A stretch of 34,505 nucleotides of DNA, taken from Pseudomonas sp. PICF141 (GTDB lineage: Bacteria; Pseudomonadota; Gammaproteobacteria; Pseudomonadales; Pseudomonadaceae). The stretch lies in the NCBI RefSeq assembly GCF_002286815.1, contig NZ_MUNM01000010.1, positions 1 through 34,505 on the forward strand, written 5' to 3'. This document shows, piece after piece, positions 15,442 to 24,018 of this stretch. A model generated the notes under the pieces. The model was given only the letters and a program-made list of their open reading frames with translations, did not search any database and was not told the origin of the DNA. Numbering within the stretch: the first letter of the stretch is position 1; each line of letters opens with the position of its first letter. The translations under genes were made by a program, and so were the position numbers.

Positions 15442-16434
15442 ATGATCCGACTCGGCCAAGCCACTATTTCCCTGGAACGGCGCGAAGCCTTTCGTGATGG
15501 ACAGCCATTGCGTGTCGGGGGCCGGGCGTTCGAAATTCTCTCCGTGCTGATGCAGGCCGATGGCCGGATCGTCAGTAAAGACGAATTGATCACCCAAGTC
15601 TGGCCCAACACCATCGTTGAGGAAAATAATCTGCAGGTGCAGATTTCTTCGCTGCGCAAATTGCTCGGAGAAAAACAACTCATCCAGACGGTCCCGCGCC
15701 GAGGTTACCGATTATTGAAAGAACGTGAACCGCCCCTGCCCTCGTTCCATCCGATGGTTCCGGGCCCCTTGGCGCCTCAAGATCAGGAGGCGATCGATCC
15801 TGACAGCGTGCCGGTGTTCATCGTGGACGATGAAGCCTCCGTGCGCACAGCGCTCAGTCGATTGCTGCGCGCAGAAGGCATCGCGCACCGCATATTTGCC
15901 TCGGCGGAGGAGTTGCTTGGTGCTGATCTTGGCATCGGCCCCGCTTGCCTGTTGCTGGACATAAGCCTGCCCGAGGCGACAGGGCTGGAACTGCAATCGA
16001 CGCTCGGACAACGCGGGCATCCATGGCCGGTCATTTTCATGACCGGTTTCGGCACCATCCCAATGTCGGTGCAAGCCATGAAAGCGGGAGCGGTGGAATT
16101 CCTGACCAAACCTTTTAATGACGATCAGTTGCTGGACATCCTGCGCACCACCCGTCAGCGTGCAGCGACGGCGTTCGTGCAGTGGCAACGCATTCAGAGC
16201 GCCCGTCAAAGGGCGGTCCTGTTGACACCCCGTGAGCGCGAAGTGCTGCCGCTGATCGTCGCCGGGCTGTCCAACAAGCACATCGCCAACCGGCTAGGCA
16301 CCAGTGAAATCACCGCCAAGGTCCACCGCAAACACATCATGGAGAAGATGCAAACGCGTTCTCTGGTCAGTCTGGTCAGCCTGTATGGCCTGATCAGCGC
16401 GGAGCCGGCGCCAGCCATGCAAGGTTCTTCATGA
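15442..16434 (+). CDS. response regulator with winged helix, receiver and LuxR helix-turn-helix
   Basis: A 330-residue regulator with two DNA-binding domains around one receiver. Residues 2-92 are an OmpR/CadC-type winged helix (GGRAFEILSVLMQADGRIVS, then EENNLQVQISSLRKLLGE and VPRRGYRLL). Residues about 124-235 are a FixJ-like receiver with acidic pocket DDE near 129-131, phospho-acceptor D173 in LLLDISLPE and K223 in LTKPF. Residues about 260-325 are a LuxR/FixJ helix-turn-helix (LTPREREVLPLIVAGLSNKHIANRLG, VHRKHIMEKM). FixJ itself has only receiver plus LuxR domain. The start at 15442 was chosen because the winged helix begins there; an in-frame ATG at 15361 would add 27 residues. Probably phosphorylated by the divergent hybrid kinase. 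Confidence 0.9.
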   Translation: MIRLGQATISLERREAFRDGQPLRVGGRAFEILSVLMQADGRIVSKDELITQVWPNTIVEENNLQVQISSLRKLLGEKQLIQTVPRRGYRLLKEREPPLPSFHPMVPGPLAPQDQEAIDPDSVPVFIVDDEASVRTALSRLLRAEGIAHRIFASAEELLGADLGIGPACLLLDISLPEATGLELQSTLGQRGHPWPVIFMTGFGTIPMSVQAMKAGAVEFLTKPFNDDQLLDILRTTRQRAATAFVQWQRIQSARQRAVLLTPREREVLPLIVAGLSNKHIANRLGTSEITAKVHRKHIMEKMQTRSLVSLVSLYGLISAEPAPAMQGSS

Positions 16435-16844
16435 CTATCGGCACTGGCGGCGCCGCCCCCGCGCTGCCCGGCAATGCCATGACCATCGTCTGCATCGTGG
16501 ACGATGACACGTCTGTGCGCAGAAGCCTGGCCAATCTGCTCCGGTCAGCGGGCTACCGCTCTCGGGTATTCGCTTCGGGTGAGGAATTCCTGGCTCTCGA
16601 AAACTTCGATGACGTCGCCTGTCTGCTGCTGGATCTGAAAATGAAGGGCCTTAGCGGAATAGACGTCATGCAAGCGCTTGCCCACCTGGACATAAAGTTT
16701 CCGGTGATATGCATGTCGGCCTACTGGGATGAAGCGACCCTGATTGAATCCAGCCGCTACGGCGCCAGTGAATGTCTGCGCAAACCCTTTACCGGCGATG
16801 CGTTATTGACCGCTGTCGAGATCGCCCTCCAACCCCGGCACTGA
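16431..16844 (+). CDS. single-domain FixJ/NtrC-type receiver protein
   Basis: A 137-residue protein made of one receiver domain: acidic pocket DDD at 24-26 (CIVDDDTSVRRSL), phospho-acceptor D68 in LLLDLKMKG, and the conserved Lys in CLRKPF. No output domain follows, so it may act as a phosphate sink, a competitor of the upstream regulator, or bind a partner. Its ATG overlaps the stop of the previous gene in ATGA (16431-16434), implying translational coupling; an internal ATG at 16479 is an alternative start. Both regulators probably share the divergent hybrid histidine kinase. Confidence 0.9.
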   Translation: MTIGTGGAAPALPGNAMTIVCIVDDDTSVRRSLANLLRSAGYRSRVFASGEEFLALENFDDVACLLLDLKMKGLSGIDVMQALAHLDIKFPVICMSAYWDEATLIESSRYGASECLRKPFTGDALLTAVEIALQPRH

Positions 16845-17144
16845 GCCCGGGTGTTCACGTCTGTGCAGCAAGCACCGGGACCCGCCAGGTCAGTTCGGCA
16901 TACAGTCGCCAAGTGACGCCATAACGGCCGTTATCCGATACGTGTTCCGCATTCCTGTCGCGAAAACCGCACGCTATCGCACACATACCCCAAACCACAG
17001 CACACCTGTTCAATCGCGGGCCAGTGGAATGCCTGACCATACCCTCGACTACTGATTCCAACCCGATGACTTGTTTATCAGCCCAACGGCACTCGCCGTC
17101 GAGCAACCCGACTAGTCCTCACTCAATACCCAAGGAAAACTATC
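16845..17144. other. intergenic region with palindrome before the hydrolase operon
   Basis: 300 bases without a supported gene. A perfect 14-bp palindrome ATAACGGCCGTTAT sits at 16921-16934, about 210 bases before the hydrolase start, and is a plausible operator for one of the preceding regulators. No confident -35/-10 pair was seen. Confidence 0.35.
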
Positions 17145-17798
17145 ATGGCCCTCGCAAAAGCAGCTCCAGGCAAAACCCTTCTTACCCCAACTGACCATAC
17201 GTTGATCATGATCGATCATCAGTCGCAGATGTCCTTTGCGACCAAGTCGATCGATGCCGTCACCCTGCGTAACAACGCCGCGCTGGTAGCCAAGGCGGCC
17301 CGGGGCTTCGAGGTATCGACCATCCTCACCACCGTCGCCGAAAAAAGCTTCTCTGGCCCGATCTTCGACGAGATCAAGTCCGTATTTCCGGACCACAAGG
17401 TGATCGACCGCACCAGCATGAACACCTGGGAAGACGAACGCATCGCCGTTGAAGTCAACGCCTTCGGCAAACAGAAAATCGTCCTCGCCGGTCTGTGGAC
17501 CTCCGTGTGCATCGTCGGCCCGGCGCTGTCAGCTATCGATCAAGGCTTTGAGGTGTACTTCATCGCCGATGCCTGTGGCGATGTCTCCATCGAAGCCCAT
17601 GAAATGGCCGTGCAACGCATGATCCAGCTCGGCGCTCGCCCGATGACAGCACTGCAATACCTGCTGGAGTTGCAACGTGACTGGGCTCGCAGCGAAACCT
17701 ACGAGGAAACCGTCAAGACCTCGATCGCCAATGGCGGCGCCTATGGCCTGGGGCTGATCTACGCAAAAACCATGTTCCAGGCCTCTGAAGGCCATTAA
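17145..17798 (+). CDS. isochorismatase-fold cysteine hydrolase (YcaC-like)
   Basis: A 217-residue cytoplasmic cysteine hydrolase. Candidate catalytic residues are D24 in LIMIDHQSQMSF and C122 in LAGLWTSVCIVGPAL, both standard for the isochorismatase-like superfamily; the RTSMNTWED segment is typical of the YcaC subgroup. These enzymes cleave amide, ester or vinyl-ether bonds in small molecules, but YcaC-type substrates are largely unknown. The ATG follows CAAGGAAAAC. It is followed within 70 bases by an exported metallo-hydrolase, with a hairpin terminator or attenuator between, and then by a porin, suggesting joint metabolism of an imported compound. Confidence 0.9.
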   Translation: MALAKAAPGKTLLTPTDHTLIMIDHQSQMSFATKSIDAVTLRNNAALVAKAARGFEVSTILTTVAEKSFSGPIFDEIKSVFPDHKVIDRTSMNTWEDERIAVEVNAFGKQKIVLAGLWTSVCIVGPALSAIDQGFEVYFIADACGDVSIEAHEMAVQRMIQLGARPMTALQYLLELQRDWARSETYEETVKTSIANGGAYGLGLIYAKTMFQASEGH

Positions 17799-17806
17799 GC
17801 AATGAC

Positions 17807-17835
17807 AGCGGCTGCGCACAGGCGTAGCCGCTTTT
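17807..17835 (+). terminator. intrinsic terminator or attenuator between the two hydrolase genes
   Basis: An 11-bp stem (AGCGGCTGCGC / GCGTAGCCGCT with one G-U pair), ACAG loop and a TTTT run. With only 70 bases between the genes it may partly reduce read-through rather than end the operon. Confidence 0.65.
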
Positions 17836-17868
17836 CACGCCTTTCTTATTGCAACCAGGACGCAAGCC

Positions 17869-18873
17869 ATGAGTCTCCTCCAGCACCTTCCCTCCTGCTT
17901 CAAGGGCTCACTGATCGCCCTGAGTCTTACGCTTGCAGGCAATCAAGCCCAGGCGGCGCCACCGCCGCCAGTGCAAACCCAGGCCCCTGGTTATCAGCGC
18001 CTGGCGGTGGGTGAATACGAAGTCACCGCATTGTTCGATGGCTACAGCGACCTCGGGCCGACGCTGCTCAAAGGCCTTTCGCAGAAAGACATTCGCGCCA
18101 TGCTCGAACGTAAGTTCATTTTTACCCCAGGCATGCCGACCGCGTTCAACGCATTCCTGATCAACACCGGTAAAAACCTGGTGCTGGTGGATGCCGGTGC
18201 CGGTGCCTGTTTCGGCGAAACCGCGGGCTGGCTGCCCGATAACATCCGCGCGGCCGGTTACCAACCTGAGCAGGTGGATACCGTGTTGCTCACCCACATG
18301 CATGTCGATCATGTCTGCGGCCTGACCAATGCCAAGGGCGAGCCGGTGTTCGCCAACGCCACCGTCTACGCAGCGAAACTGGAGGCCGATTACTGGCTCA
18401 GCCAGGAAAACCTGGACAAGGCCCCAAAAGACGCCCGTGGCTACTTCGAGATCGCCCGTAAATCGGTAGCCCCCTATGTCGCCGTCCAACGGTTCAAAAC
18501 CTTCACCCCCGAGCAGTCGCTGGTGCCCGGCGTGACCGCGGTCAGCCTGCCCGGCCATACACCCGGCAGCAGTGGTTACACGTTCAGCTCCAACGGTCAG
18601 AGCATTGTGTTCATGGGTGACCTGGTGCACAGCTTCGCCGTGCAGTTCCAGCATCCGGAAGTGAGCATCGGCTTCGATGTCCTGGGTAAACAGGCCATCG
18701 TGACGCGCGAAAAACTGTTCAAACAGGTCGCTCATGACCGTACCTGGGTTGCCGGTGCTCATTTGCCCTTCCCTGGTATCGGGCATATCAGCAGTCGCGA
18801 AAAAGCCTTCGCCTGGGTGCCCGTCGAATACGGCCCTTACCAGCGACCGAAAAATGTTCCGCTGATCCAGTGA
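17869..18873 (+). CDS. exported metallo-beta-lactamase-fold hydrolase
   Basis: A 334-residue protein with a signal peptide (hydrophobic GSLIALSLTLAGN, cleavage near AQA|AP at residue 29). The zinc motif is intact: THMHVDH gives H143, H145, D147 and H148; H230 in SLPGHTPGSSGY and D251 in VFMGDLVHS complete the dinuclear site, and a late His is in GAHLPFPGIGH. Members of this group include periplasmic lactonases and aryl hydrolases; sequence alone does not tell the substrate. The ATG follows CCAGGACGCAAGCC. It lies between the cysteine hydrolase and an OprD porin in the same direction, so it likely acts on a compound arriving through the porin. Confidence 0.92.
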   Translation: MSLLQHLPSCFKGSLIALSLTLAGNQAQAAPPPPVQTQAPGYQRLAVGEYEVTALFDGYSDLGPTLLKGLSQKDIRAMLERKFIFTPGMPTAFNAFLINTGKNLVLVDAGAGACFGETAGWLPDNIRAAGYQPEQVDTVLLTHMHVDHVCGLTNAKGEPVFANATVYAAKLEADYWLSQENLDKAPKDARGYFEIARKSVAPYVAVQRFKTFTPEQSLVPGVTAVSLPGHTPGSSGYTFSSNGQSIVFMGDLVHSFAVQFQHPEVSIGFDVLGKQAIVTREKLFKQVAHDRTWVAGAHLPFPGIGHISSREKAFAWVPVEYGPYQRPKNVPLIQ

Positions 18874-18951
18874 TCACACCCTGGACATAATCCGACTTCA
18901 CCGCGGGAGTTCCCACTCCCGCCTGCCTATAAAGGTTCGTGTGCAGTGCTG

Positions 18952-20298
18952 ATGTATGCATCCAAAGACCTCAACGCGACCGGCCCCCGGGCGCCCTTCT
19001 GGTGGGTCATGTTGCTCACGGGCACAGCCGCAACCGCGATCGCCGCCGAGCCTGTACCCACCGCACAAGGTTTGCTGGCAGGGTCGACGCTTGAGGTGCT
19101 CAGCCGAAACTTTTACCTCAACAATGACTACCGATCGCCCTCGCCGGCAGACAAGAGTTACAAACAGGAATGGGCTCAGGGTTTCATCGTATCGTTTGAA
19201 TCCGGGTTCACTCCCGGCATGATTGGGATGGGTATCGACGCCCATGGATTTCTCGGCTTGAAACTGGACGGCGGCAAGGGGCATTCCGGAACGGGATTGT
19301 TGCCTCTGGATCATGACGGGCGCAGTGAACACAACTACTCCAGTGGTGGTGGAGCCTTGAAGTTGCGAGCCTCTCGCACCCTCCTGGCGTTCGGTGAAAT
19401 GACGGTGGAAACTCCGGTGTTCGATACGGCGGACAAACGCCTGCAACCGGAATACGCCACGGGCTTGTTGATCGACAACCGTGAAATCGATGACGTGCAT
19501 CTGGTGGCCGGTCACTTCACTGCGTTCAAGAATATGGATGCGTCCACCAGCAAGGGCGACTTTTCCGGCTACGGCGTGAGCACCGCTACGGGAGGCATCG
19601 ATTTTATCGGGGCCAACCTGTTCGAAGATCGCCCCGTGGGCGGCGCCTTTTATGCCTCGGCGCTGAGCGACACCTGGCGTCAGTACTACGCCAACCTGCA
19701 CCTGAAACAGTCCGGTTTTTTCCTCGACGGCAATCTTTACCGCACTCAGGACGATGGCGAGGCTGTGGCAGGGGCAATCGATAACACGGCCTACAGCCTG
19801 TCGGGCAAATACACCACCGCAGGCCAAGCCTTCACCCTCGCCTATCAGAAAATCAACGGCGACACCCCCTTCGACTTCGTCGGCGGTGATTCCATCTACC
19901 TGGCCAACTCGATCAAGTACGCTGATTTCAACGGCCCCCATGAACATTCCTGGCAGGTGCGCTACGACTTCGACCTCGGCACTTTCGGCCTGCCCGGCTT
20001 GAAGTTCATGACCCGCTACGTGACCGGGCGTGGTATCGACGGCACCCGCGCCCCCAAGGGCGGTGCCTATCACCCGTTCGACTCGTCCACTGGCGATTAC
20101 CAGCCCCAACAAGGAGATGGCGGCCGGCATTGGGAACGCGATATAGACCTGCGCTACATCGTACCGTCAGGCCCGGTCAAGGACTTGTCCGTGCAACTGT
20201 CCCATGTGACGCATCGAGCAAACAGCGCTCAGGCCGGCGATGACATCGATCGGGTTTATGTGGTTATCGAGTACCCACTCAAGCCGGGATCGCTTTGA
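18952..20298 (+). CDS. OprD-family outer-membrane porin
   Basis: A 448-residue outer-membrane beta-barrel of the OprD/OccD-OccK family, which takes up amino acids, peptides or aromatic acids. Recognisable segments: STLEVLSRNFYLNNDYRS at the mature start, KQEWAQGFIVSFESGFT, GMGIDAHGFLGLKLD, GEMTVETPVFDTADKRLQPE (the family's long loop region), and the terminal YVVIEYPLKPGSL beta-signal region. A signal peptide (WWVMLLTGTAATAIAAE) precedes. The start is ATG at 18952 or GTG at 18946; neither has a strong ribosome site. Substrate is unknown; the upstream hydrolases hint at an ester, amide or lactone. Confidence 0.94.
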   Translation: MYASKDLNATGPRAPFWWVMLLTGTAATAIAAEPVPTAQGLLAGSTLEVLSRNFYLNNDYRSPSPADKSYKQEWAQGFIVSFESGFTPGMIGMGIDAHGFLGLKLDGGKGHSGTGLLPLDHDGRSEHNYSSGGGALKLRASRTLLAFGEMTVETPVFDTADKRLQPEYATGLLIDNREIDDVHLVAGHFTAFKNMDASTSKGDFSGYGVSTATGGIDFIGANLFEDRPVGGAFYASALSDTWRQYYANLHLKQSGFFLDGNLYRTQDDGEAVAGAIDNTAYSLSGKYTTAGQAFTLAYQKINGDTPFDFVGGDSIYLANSIKYADFNGPHEHSWQVRYDFDLGTFGLPGLKFMTRYVTGRGIDGTRAPKGGAYHPFDSSTGDYQPQQGDGGRHWERDIDLRYIVPSGPVKDLSVQLSHVTHRANSAQAGDDIDRVYVVIEYPLKPGSL

Positions 20299-20368
20299 GC
20301 CTTCAAGGTATCAGGCGACATTAAGGGAGCCCTTATCGGCTGCCGTACAACTGCCGTCATACTTATGC

Positions 20369-20545
20369 GACAATGTGCTTAATGTCCAACATGAACCCGC
20401 ATTCATCGCTCAGCAACTTGGCCACAGCGTCCAAAGGTTGCTGACGACGTATGCGCGTTGGCTCAACTCAAGCTCAGACTGGGGGAGCTGGAAAAGCTCC
20501 AGATTGGTATCAAAATCGGTATCAAGCAAAAACGACCAGCTCTAA
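20369..20545 (+). pseudogene. tyrosine recombinase (phage integrase) C-terminal remnant
   Basis: The frame around 20381-20545 reads NVQHEPAFIAQQLGHSVQ then LLTTYARWLNSSSDW, the usual end of phage-type tyrosine integrases: QLGH holds the conserved histidine box and TTY the nucleophilic tyrosine. A one-base shift after SSSDW would continue ELEKLQIGIK, the expected integrase tail, so a frameshift is likely at the GGGGG at 20481-20485. Everything N-terminal, including the first catalytic Arg, is gone. It is a scar of an integrated element lying directly upstream of the ABC-F gene. Confidence 0.7.
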
Positions 20546-20565
20546 CCCATTGATAGGTAAGGTAA

Positions 20566-22155
20566 TTGATCTCCACAGCTAACATCACGATGCAGTTCGG
20601 CGCCAAGCCGCTATTCGAAAACGTTTCGGTCAAATTCGGCGCTGGCAACCGCTACGGCCTGATCGGCGCCAACGGTTGCGGCAAGTCGACCTTCATGAAA
20701 ATCCTCGGTGGCGACCTCGAGCCGTCCGGCGGCCAGGTCATGCTCGAGCCGAACGTGCGTCTGGGTAAACTGCGCCAGGATCAATTCGCCTACGAAGAAT
20801 TTACCGTGATCGATACGGTGATCATGGGTCACGAAGAGCTGTGGAAGGTCAAGGCCGAACGCGACCGCATCTACTCGCTGCCGGAAATGACCGAAGAAGA
20901 CGGCATGGCCGTGGCCGAGCTGGAAACCGAATTCGCCGAAATGGACGGCTACACCGCCGAATCCCGCGCCGGTGAATTGCTGCTGGGCCTGGGTATCGGC
21001 ATCGAGCAGCATTTCGGCCCGATGAGCGAAGTGTCCCCTGGCTGGAAACTGCGCGTATTGCTGGCGCAGGCGCTGTTCTCCGATCCTGAAGTGCTGTTGC
21101 TCGACGAACCGACCAACCACCTGGACATCAATACCATCCGCTGGCTGGAAAACATCCTGACCCAGCGCTCCAGCCTGATGATCATCATCTCCCACGACCG
21201 TCACTTCCTGAACAGCGTGTGCACCCACATGGCTGACCTGGACTACGGCGAACTGCGCCTGTTCCCGGGCAACTACGACGAATACATGACGGTCGCGACC
21301 CAGTCCCGCGAGCAACTGCTGTCGGACAACGCCAAGAAGAAGGCGCAGATTTCCGAGCTGCAATCGTTCGTCAGCCGCTTCTCGGCCAACGCCTCGAAAG
21401 CCAAGCAAGCGACCTCTCGCGCCAAGGCGATCGACAAGATCCAGCTGGCCGAAGTCAAGCCGTCGAGCCGTGTGAGCCCGTTCATCCGTTTCGAACAAAC
21501 CAAGAAGCTGCACCGTCAGGCGGTCATCGTCGAGGGTATGGCCAAAGGCTTTGACGGCAAGCCGCTGTTCAAGGACTTCAGCTTCCAGGTTGAAGCCGGC
21601 GAGCGCGTGGCGATCATCGGCCCGAACGGTATCGGCAAAACCACCCTGCTGCGCACCCTGGTCAACGAATTGACTCCGGATGCCGGTACCGTGAAGTGGA
21701 CCGACGCCGCGGAACTGGGCTACTACGCCCAGGACCACGCCCATGACTTCGAAGACGACTGCAACCTGTTCGACTGGATGGGTCAGTGGACCCAGGGCGG
21801 TGAGCAACTGGTTCGCGGCACCCTTGGCCGGATGCTGTTCTCCAACGACGAGATCCTCAAGTCGGTCAAGGTCATCTCCGGCGGGGAGCAAGGTCGCATG
21901 CTGTTCGGCAAGCTGATCCTGCAAAAGCCGAACGTGCTGGTGATGGACGAACCGACCAACCACTTGGACATGGAATCCATCGAGGCGCTGAACCTGGCGC
22001 TGGAGAACTACCCGGGCACGTTGATCTTCGTCAGCCACGACCGTGAGTTCGTATCGTCCCTGGCCACCCGCATCATCGAGTTGAGCGCCGATGGCGTGAC
22101 CGACTTCAGCGGCACCTATGATGACTACCTGCGTAGTCAGGGTGTTTTGATGTAA
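20566..22155 (+). CDS. ybiT: ABC-F ATPase YbiT
   Basis: A 529-residue soluble protein with two ABC ATPase domains and no membrane segment; ABC-F proteins act on ribosomes as translation factors. Walker A motifs are GANGCGKST and [20 protein letters not shown] and [10 protein letters not shown] are the Walker B regions; the inter-domain linker has the charged [20 protein letters not shown] helix. It is close to E. coli YbiT along its full length ([37 protein letters not shown]). The start is a TTG at 20566 with AGGTAAGGTAA before it; [20 protein letters not shown] matches the YbiT start, so no earlier start is needed. A decayed integrase sits immediately upstream. Confidence 0.95.
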   Translation: MISTANITMQFGAKPLFENVSVKFGAGNRYGLIGANGCGKSTFMKILGGDLEPSGGQVMLEPNVRLGKLRQDQFAYEEFTVIDTVIMGHEELWKVKAERDRIYSLPEMTEEDGMAVAELETEFAEMDGYTAESRAGELLLGLGIGIEQHFGPMSEVSPGWKLRVLLAQALFSDPEVLLLDEPTNHLDINTIRWLENILTQRSSLMIIISHDRHFLNSVCTHMADLDYGELRLFPGNYDEYMTVATQSREQLLSDNAKKKAQISELQSFVSRFSANASKAKQATSRAKAIDKIQLAEVKPSSRVSPFIRFEQTKKLHRQAVIVEGMAKGFDGKPLFKDFSFQVEAGERVAIIGPNGIGKTTLLRTLVNELTPDAGTVKWTDAAELGYYAQDHAHDFEDDCNLFDWMGQWTQGGEQLVRGTLGRMLFSNDEILKSVKVISGGEQGRMLFGKLILQKPNVLVMDEPTNHLDMESIEALNLALENYPGTLIFVSHDREFVSSLATRIIELSADGVTDFSGTYDDYLRSQGVLM

Positions 22156-22176
22156 GACGCCTGCAAGCTTCAATGG

Positions 22177-22205
22177 AAAAGCCCTGTCCTGGTGACGGGG
22201 CTTTT
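22177..22205. terminator. intrinsic terminator after ybiT
   Basis: AAAAGCCCTGTC / GACGGGGCTTTT stem (one G-T pair) with a CTGGT loop. The A/T ends make it usable on both strands. Confidence 0.85.
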
Positions 22206-22238
22206 GCATTTCAGGTCCAAAGGATCTTGGTGCTGAGA

Positions 22239-22263
22239 CCATCGCGAGCAAGCTCGCTCCCAC
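22239..22263. repeat. single REP-like half element
   Basis: CGAGCAAGCTCGCTCCCACG resembles one arm of the Pseudomonas REP family, without a partner arm nearby. Confidence 0.6.
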
Positions 22264-22281
22264 GATAACGCCAGAAACAAA

Positions 22282-22324
22282 AAACTCCGTACCTGGCCAT
22301 CACGATGACCAGAATACAGAGTTT
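22282..22324 (-). terminator. intrinsic terminator after azoR
   Basis: Long imperfect stem: AAACTCCGTACCTGGCCAT pairs with ATGACCAGAATACAGAGTTT around a CACG loop. On the minus strand it ends in six T. Confidence 0.8.
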
Positions 22325-22365
22325 CAGCGGTATTGCCCGAGGCTGTTTACGACTTTGCGCAAACC

Positions 22366-22977
22366 TTACGCAGCAGCGAACAGTTGCTCGCTGATGTGTG
22401 CCTGAGCGTCGCTCATGGCTTTGGTGCGCACTTCATCACCGTAGGCCAGGCCATGGGCGCGTACGAACTCGATGTCGGTGATGCCCAGGAAGCCGAACAG
22501 CACTTTCAGATAATCTTCGTGCGCAACACCGGTAGCCTGACCGACATGCAGACCACCAGAGGTGGAAACGATCACGACTTTCTTGCCGCCGCACAAACCT
22601 TCAGGGCCGGCTTCGGTGTAGCGGAAAGTCTGACCGGCCACGGCGATGCGGTCGATCCAGGCCTTGAGTTGGGTCGGAATGGTGAAGTTGTACATCGGCG
22701 CGGCAATCACCACGGCATCGGCGGCGATGAATTCAGCCAGGGCCTGCGCGCTCAGATCGGCTTCATGCTGTTGCGCGGCGTTGCGCAGCTCTGCGGCAGT
22801 GCCGGCGGCGACCAGGGTACTGGCGGAGAAATGGCTGATGGCATCAGCGGCCAGGTCGCGGTAAGTCACCACAACGCCAGGCTCGGCAGCTTGCCAGGTT
22901 TTGACGACTTCGCCGCTCAACTGACGGGAAGCCGAGTTGTCACCCAGAATGCTCGAATCGATATGCAGTAATTTCAT
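22366..22977 (-). CDS. azoR: FMN-dependent NADH-azoreductase
   Basis: A 203-residue flavodoxin-fold oxidoreductase of the AzoR family. [21 protein letters not shown] is the FMN-phosphate binding start, [19 protein letters not shown] the second flavin loop, and STSGG the third. AzoR dimers reduce quinones and azo compounds with NADH in the cytoplasm and are often induced by electrophile stress. The ATG follows GGAGATCCCAC. It is divergent from a LysR-type regulator with 132 bases between, the usual arrangement for a regulator controlling its neighbour. Confidence 0.94.
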   Translation of the reverse strand: MKLLHIDSSILGDNSASRQLSGEVVKTWQAAEPGVVVTYRDLAADAISHFSASTLVAAGTAAELRNAAQQHEADLSAQALAEFIAADAVVIAAPMYNFTIPTQLKAWIDRIAVAGQTFRYTEAGPEGLCGGKKVVIVSTSGGLHVGQATGVAHEDYLKVLFGFLGITDIEFVRAHGLAYGDEVRTKAMSDAQAHISEQLFAAA

Positions 22978-23109
22978 GTGGGATCTCCAAAGTAAGGATC
23001 GCCACCGGGCGATCTGATGGAGACAATCCTATCGACGAAACCAATGGGTGATTAGTCGGTATTAATGCGATAGTTCGTCCCATTGATAGAACAGTCGAGT
23101 ATTCAATCG
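22978..23109. promoter_or_regulatory. azoR / LysR divergent control region
   Basis: The region has an inverted repeat CAATGGG (23042-23048) / CCCATTG (23079-23085) and, between the arms, the TTA-N8-TAA dyad in ATTAGTCGGTATTAAT, suitable for LysR-type binding. Exact binding sites are inference. Confidence 0.35.
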
Positions 23110-24018
23110 ATGCAAGATCTCAACGACCTCTACTATTTCGCCAAGGTGGTCGAAGCCGGTGGCTTTGCTGCAGCGGGGCGTTTGCTGGGGATTCCCAAGT
23201 CGCGATTGTCGCGGCGCATCGCTGAGCTGGAAGAACGCCTGGGCGCACGCCTGCTGCAACGCACCACCCGCCAACTCAACCTCACCGCCGTGGGCGAGCG
23301 TTACTTGCGCCATTGTCAGGCGATGCTGCTGGAAGCCGAAATGGCCGACGAAGCGGTGGCCAGCATGTCCAGCGAACCCCGGGGGCGCTTGCGAGTGTCC
23401 TGCCCCGTAGGGTTGGCCCACGAAATGCTGCCTGAAGTCATCAGTCACTTCCTGGAGAAATTTCCCCAGGTTCAACTGGAAGTCATGCTGCTCAACCGTC
23501 GGGTTGACCTGATCAACGAGGGCGTCGACGTTGCCTTGAGAGTGCGGGATCTGGGTGATGAAGATCCATTGCTGGTGACCCGTCGCCTGCGTCAGGCTCA
23601 AATGGTGATGGTTGCCAGCCCGGCATTTTTGCTCGGCCATGAAATCAATCATCCCGAAGACCTGAAAAACCTGCCCGTGCTCGGCGCTCTGGAGGCCGAT
23701 CGCATGGTGCACATACGCATGCTTGATCAACAGGGCAAAAGCTACGACCTGAACCTCGAGGCACGTTTGGGCTGCGAAGATTTCATCGTGCGCAAAGCCT
23801 GCACCCTCAGCGGCCAGGGCTTTACTCTGCTGCCAATGATGTATTGCGAGCAAGAGCTGGAAAACGGTTCGCTGGTGCAACTATTGCCCGACTGGTCATT
23901 GCCGGGCGGCTGGCTGCAAGCCGTCTACCCTCATCGACGCGGGGTGATGCCGGCGGTGCGTGCATGGATTGACCATTTGATCGAATCATTCAATGTTTGC
24001 GGGGACAGACTGTTATGA
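23110..24018 (+). CDS. LysR-family transcriptional regulator
   Basis: A 302-residue LTTR. The N-terminal winged helix-turn-helix is clear (MQDLNDLYYFAKVVEAGGFAAAGRLLGIPKSRLSRRIAELEERLGARLL), followed by the linker helix and an effector-binding domain (GRLRVSCPVGLAHEMLPEVISHFLEKFPQVQLEV, INEGVDVALRV). The ATG at 23110 begins the family-typical MQDLNDL; an upstream TTG is less likely. It is divergent from azoR and probably controls it in response to a quinone or electrophile. Its stop overlaps the ATG of the next gene (ATGA, 24015-24018), so both are translated together. Confidence 0.93.
   Translation: MQDLNDLYYFAKVVEAGGFAAAGRLLGIPKSRLSRRIAELEERLGARLLQRTTRQLNLTAVGERYLRHCQAMLLEAEMADEAVASMSSEPRGRLRVSCPVGLAHEMLPEVISHFLEKFPQVQLEVMLLNRRVDLINEGVDVALRVRDLGDEDPLLVTRRLRQAQMVMVASPAFLLGHEINHPEDLKNLPVLGALEADRMVHIRMLDQQGKSYDLNLEARLGCEDFIVRKACTLSGQGFTLLPMMYCEQELENGSLVQLLPDWSLPGGWLQAVYPHRRGVMPAVRAWIDHLIESFNVCGDRLL

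Noticed and set aside
20322..20335. Interrupted palindrome TAAGGGAGCCCTTA after the porin gene
   Set aside because: Short, no T-run, no regulator context; not enough to call.
20611..22263. 550-residue minus-strand frame opposite ybiT
   Set aside because: The composition (His/Val/Gln/Gly-rich) is that of a shadow of a high-GC gene; ybiT is certain.
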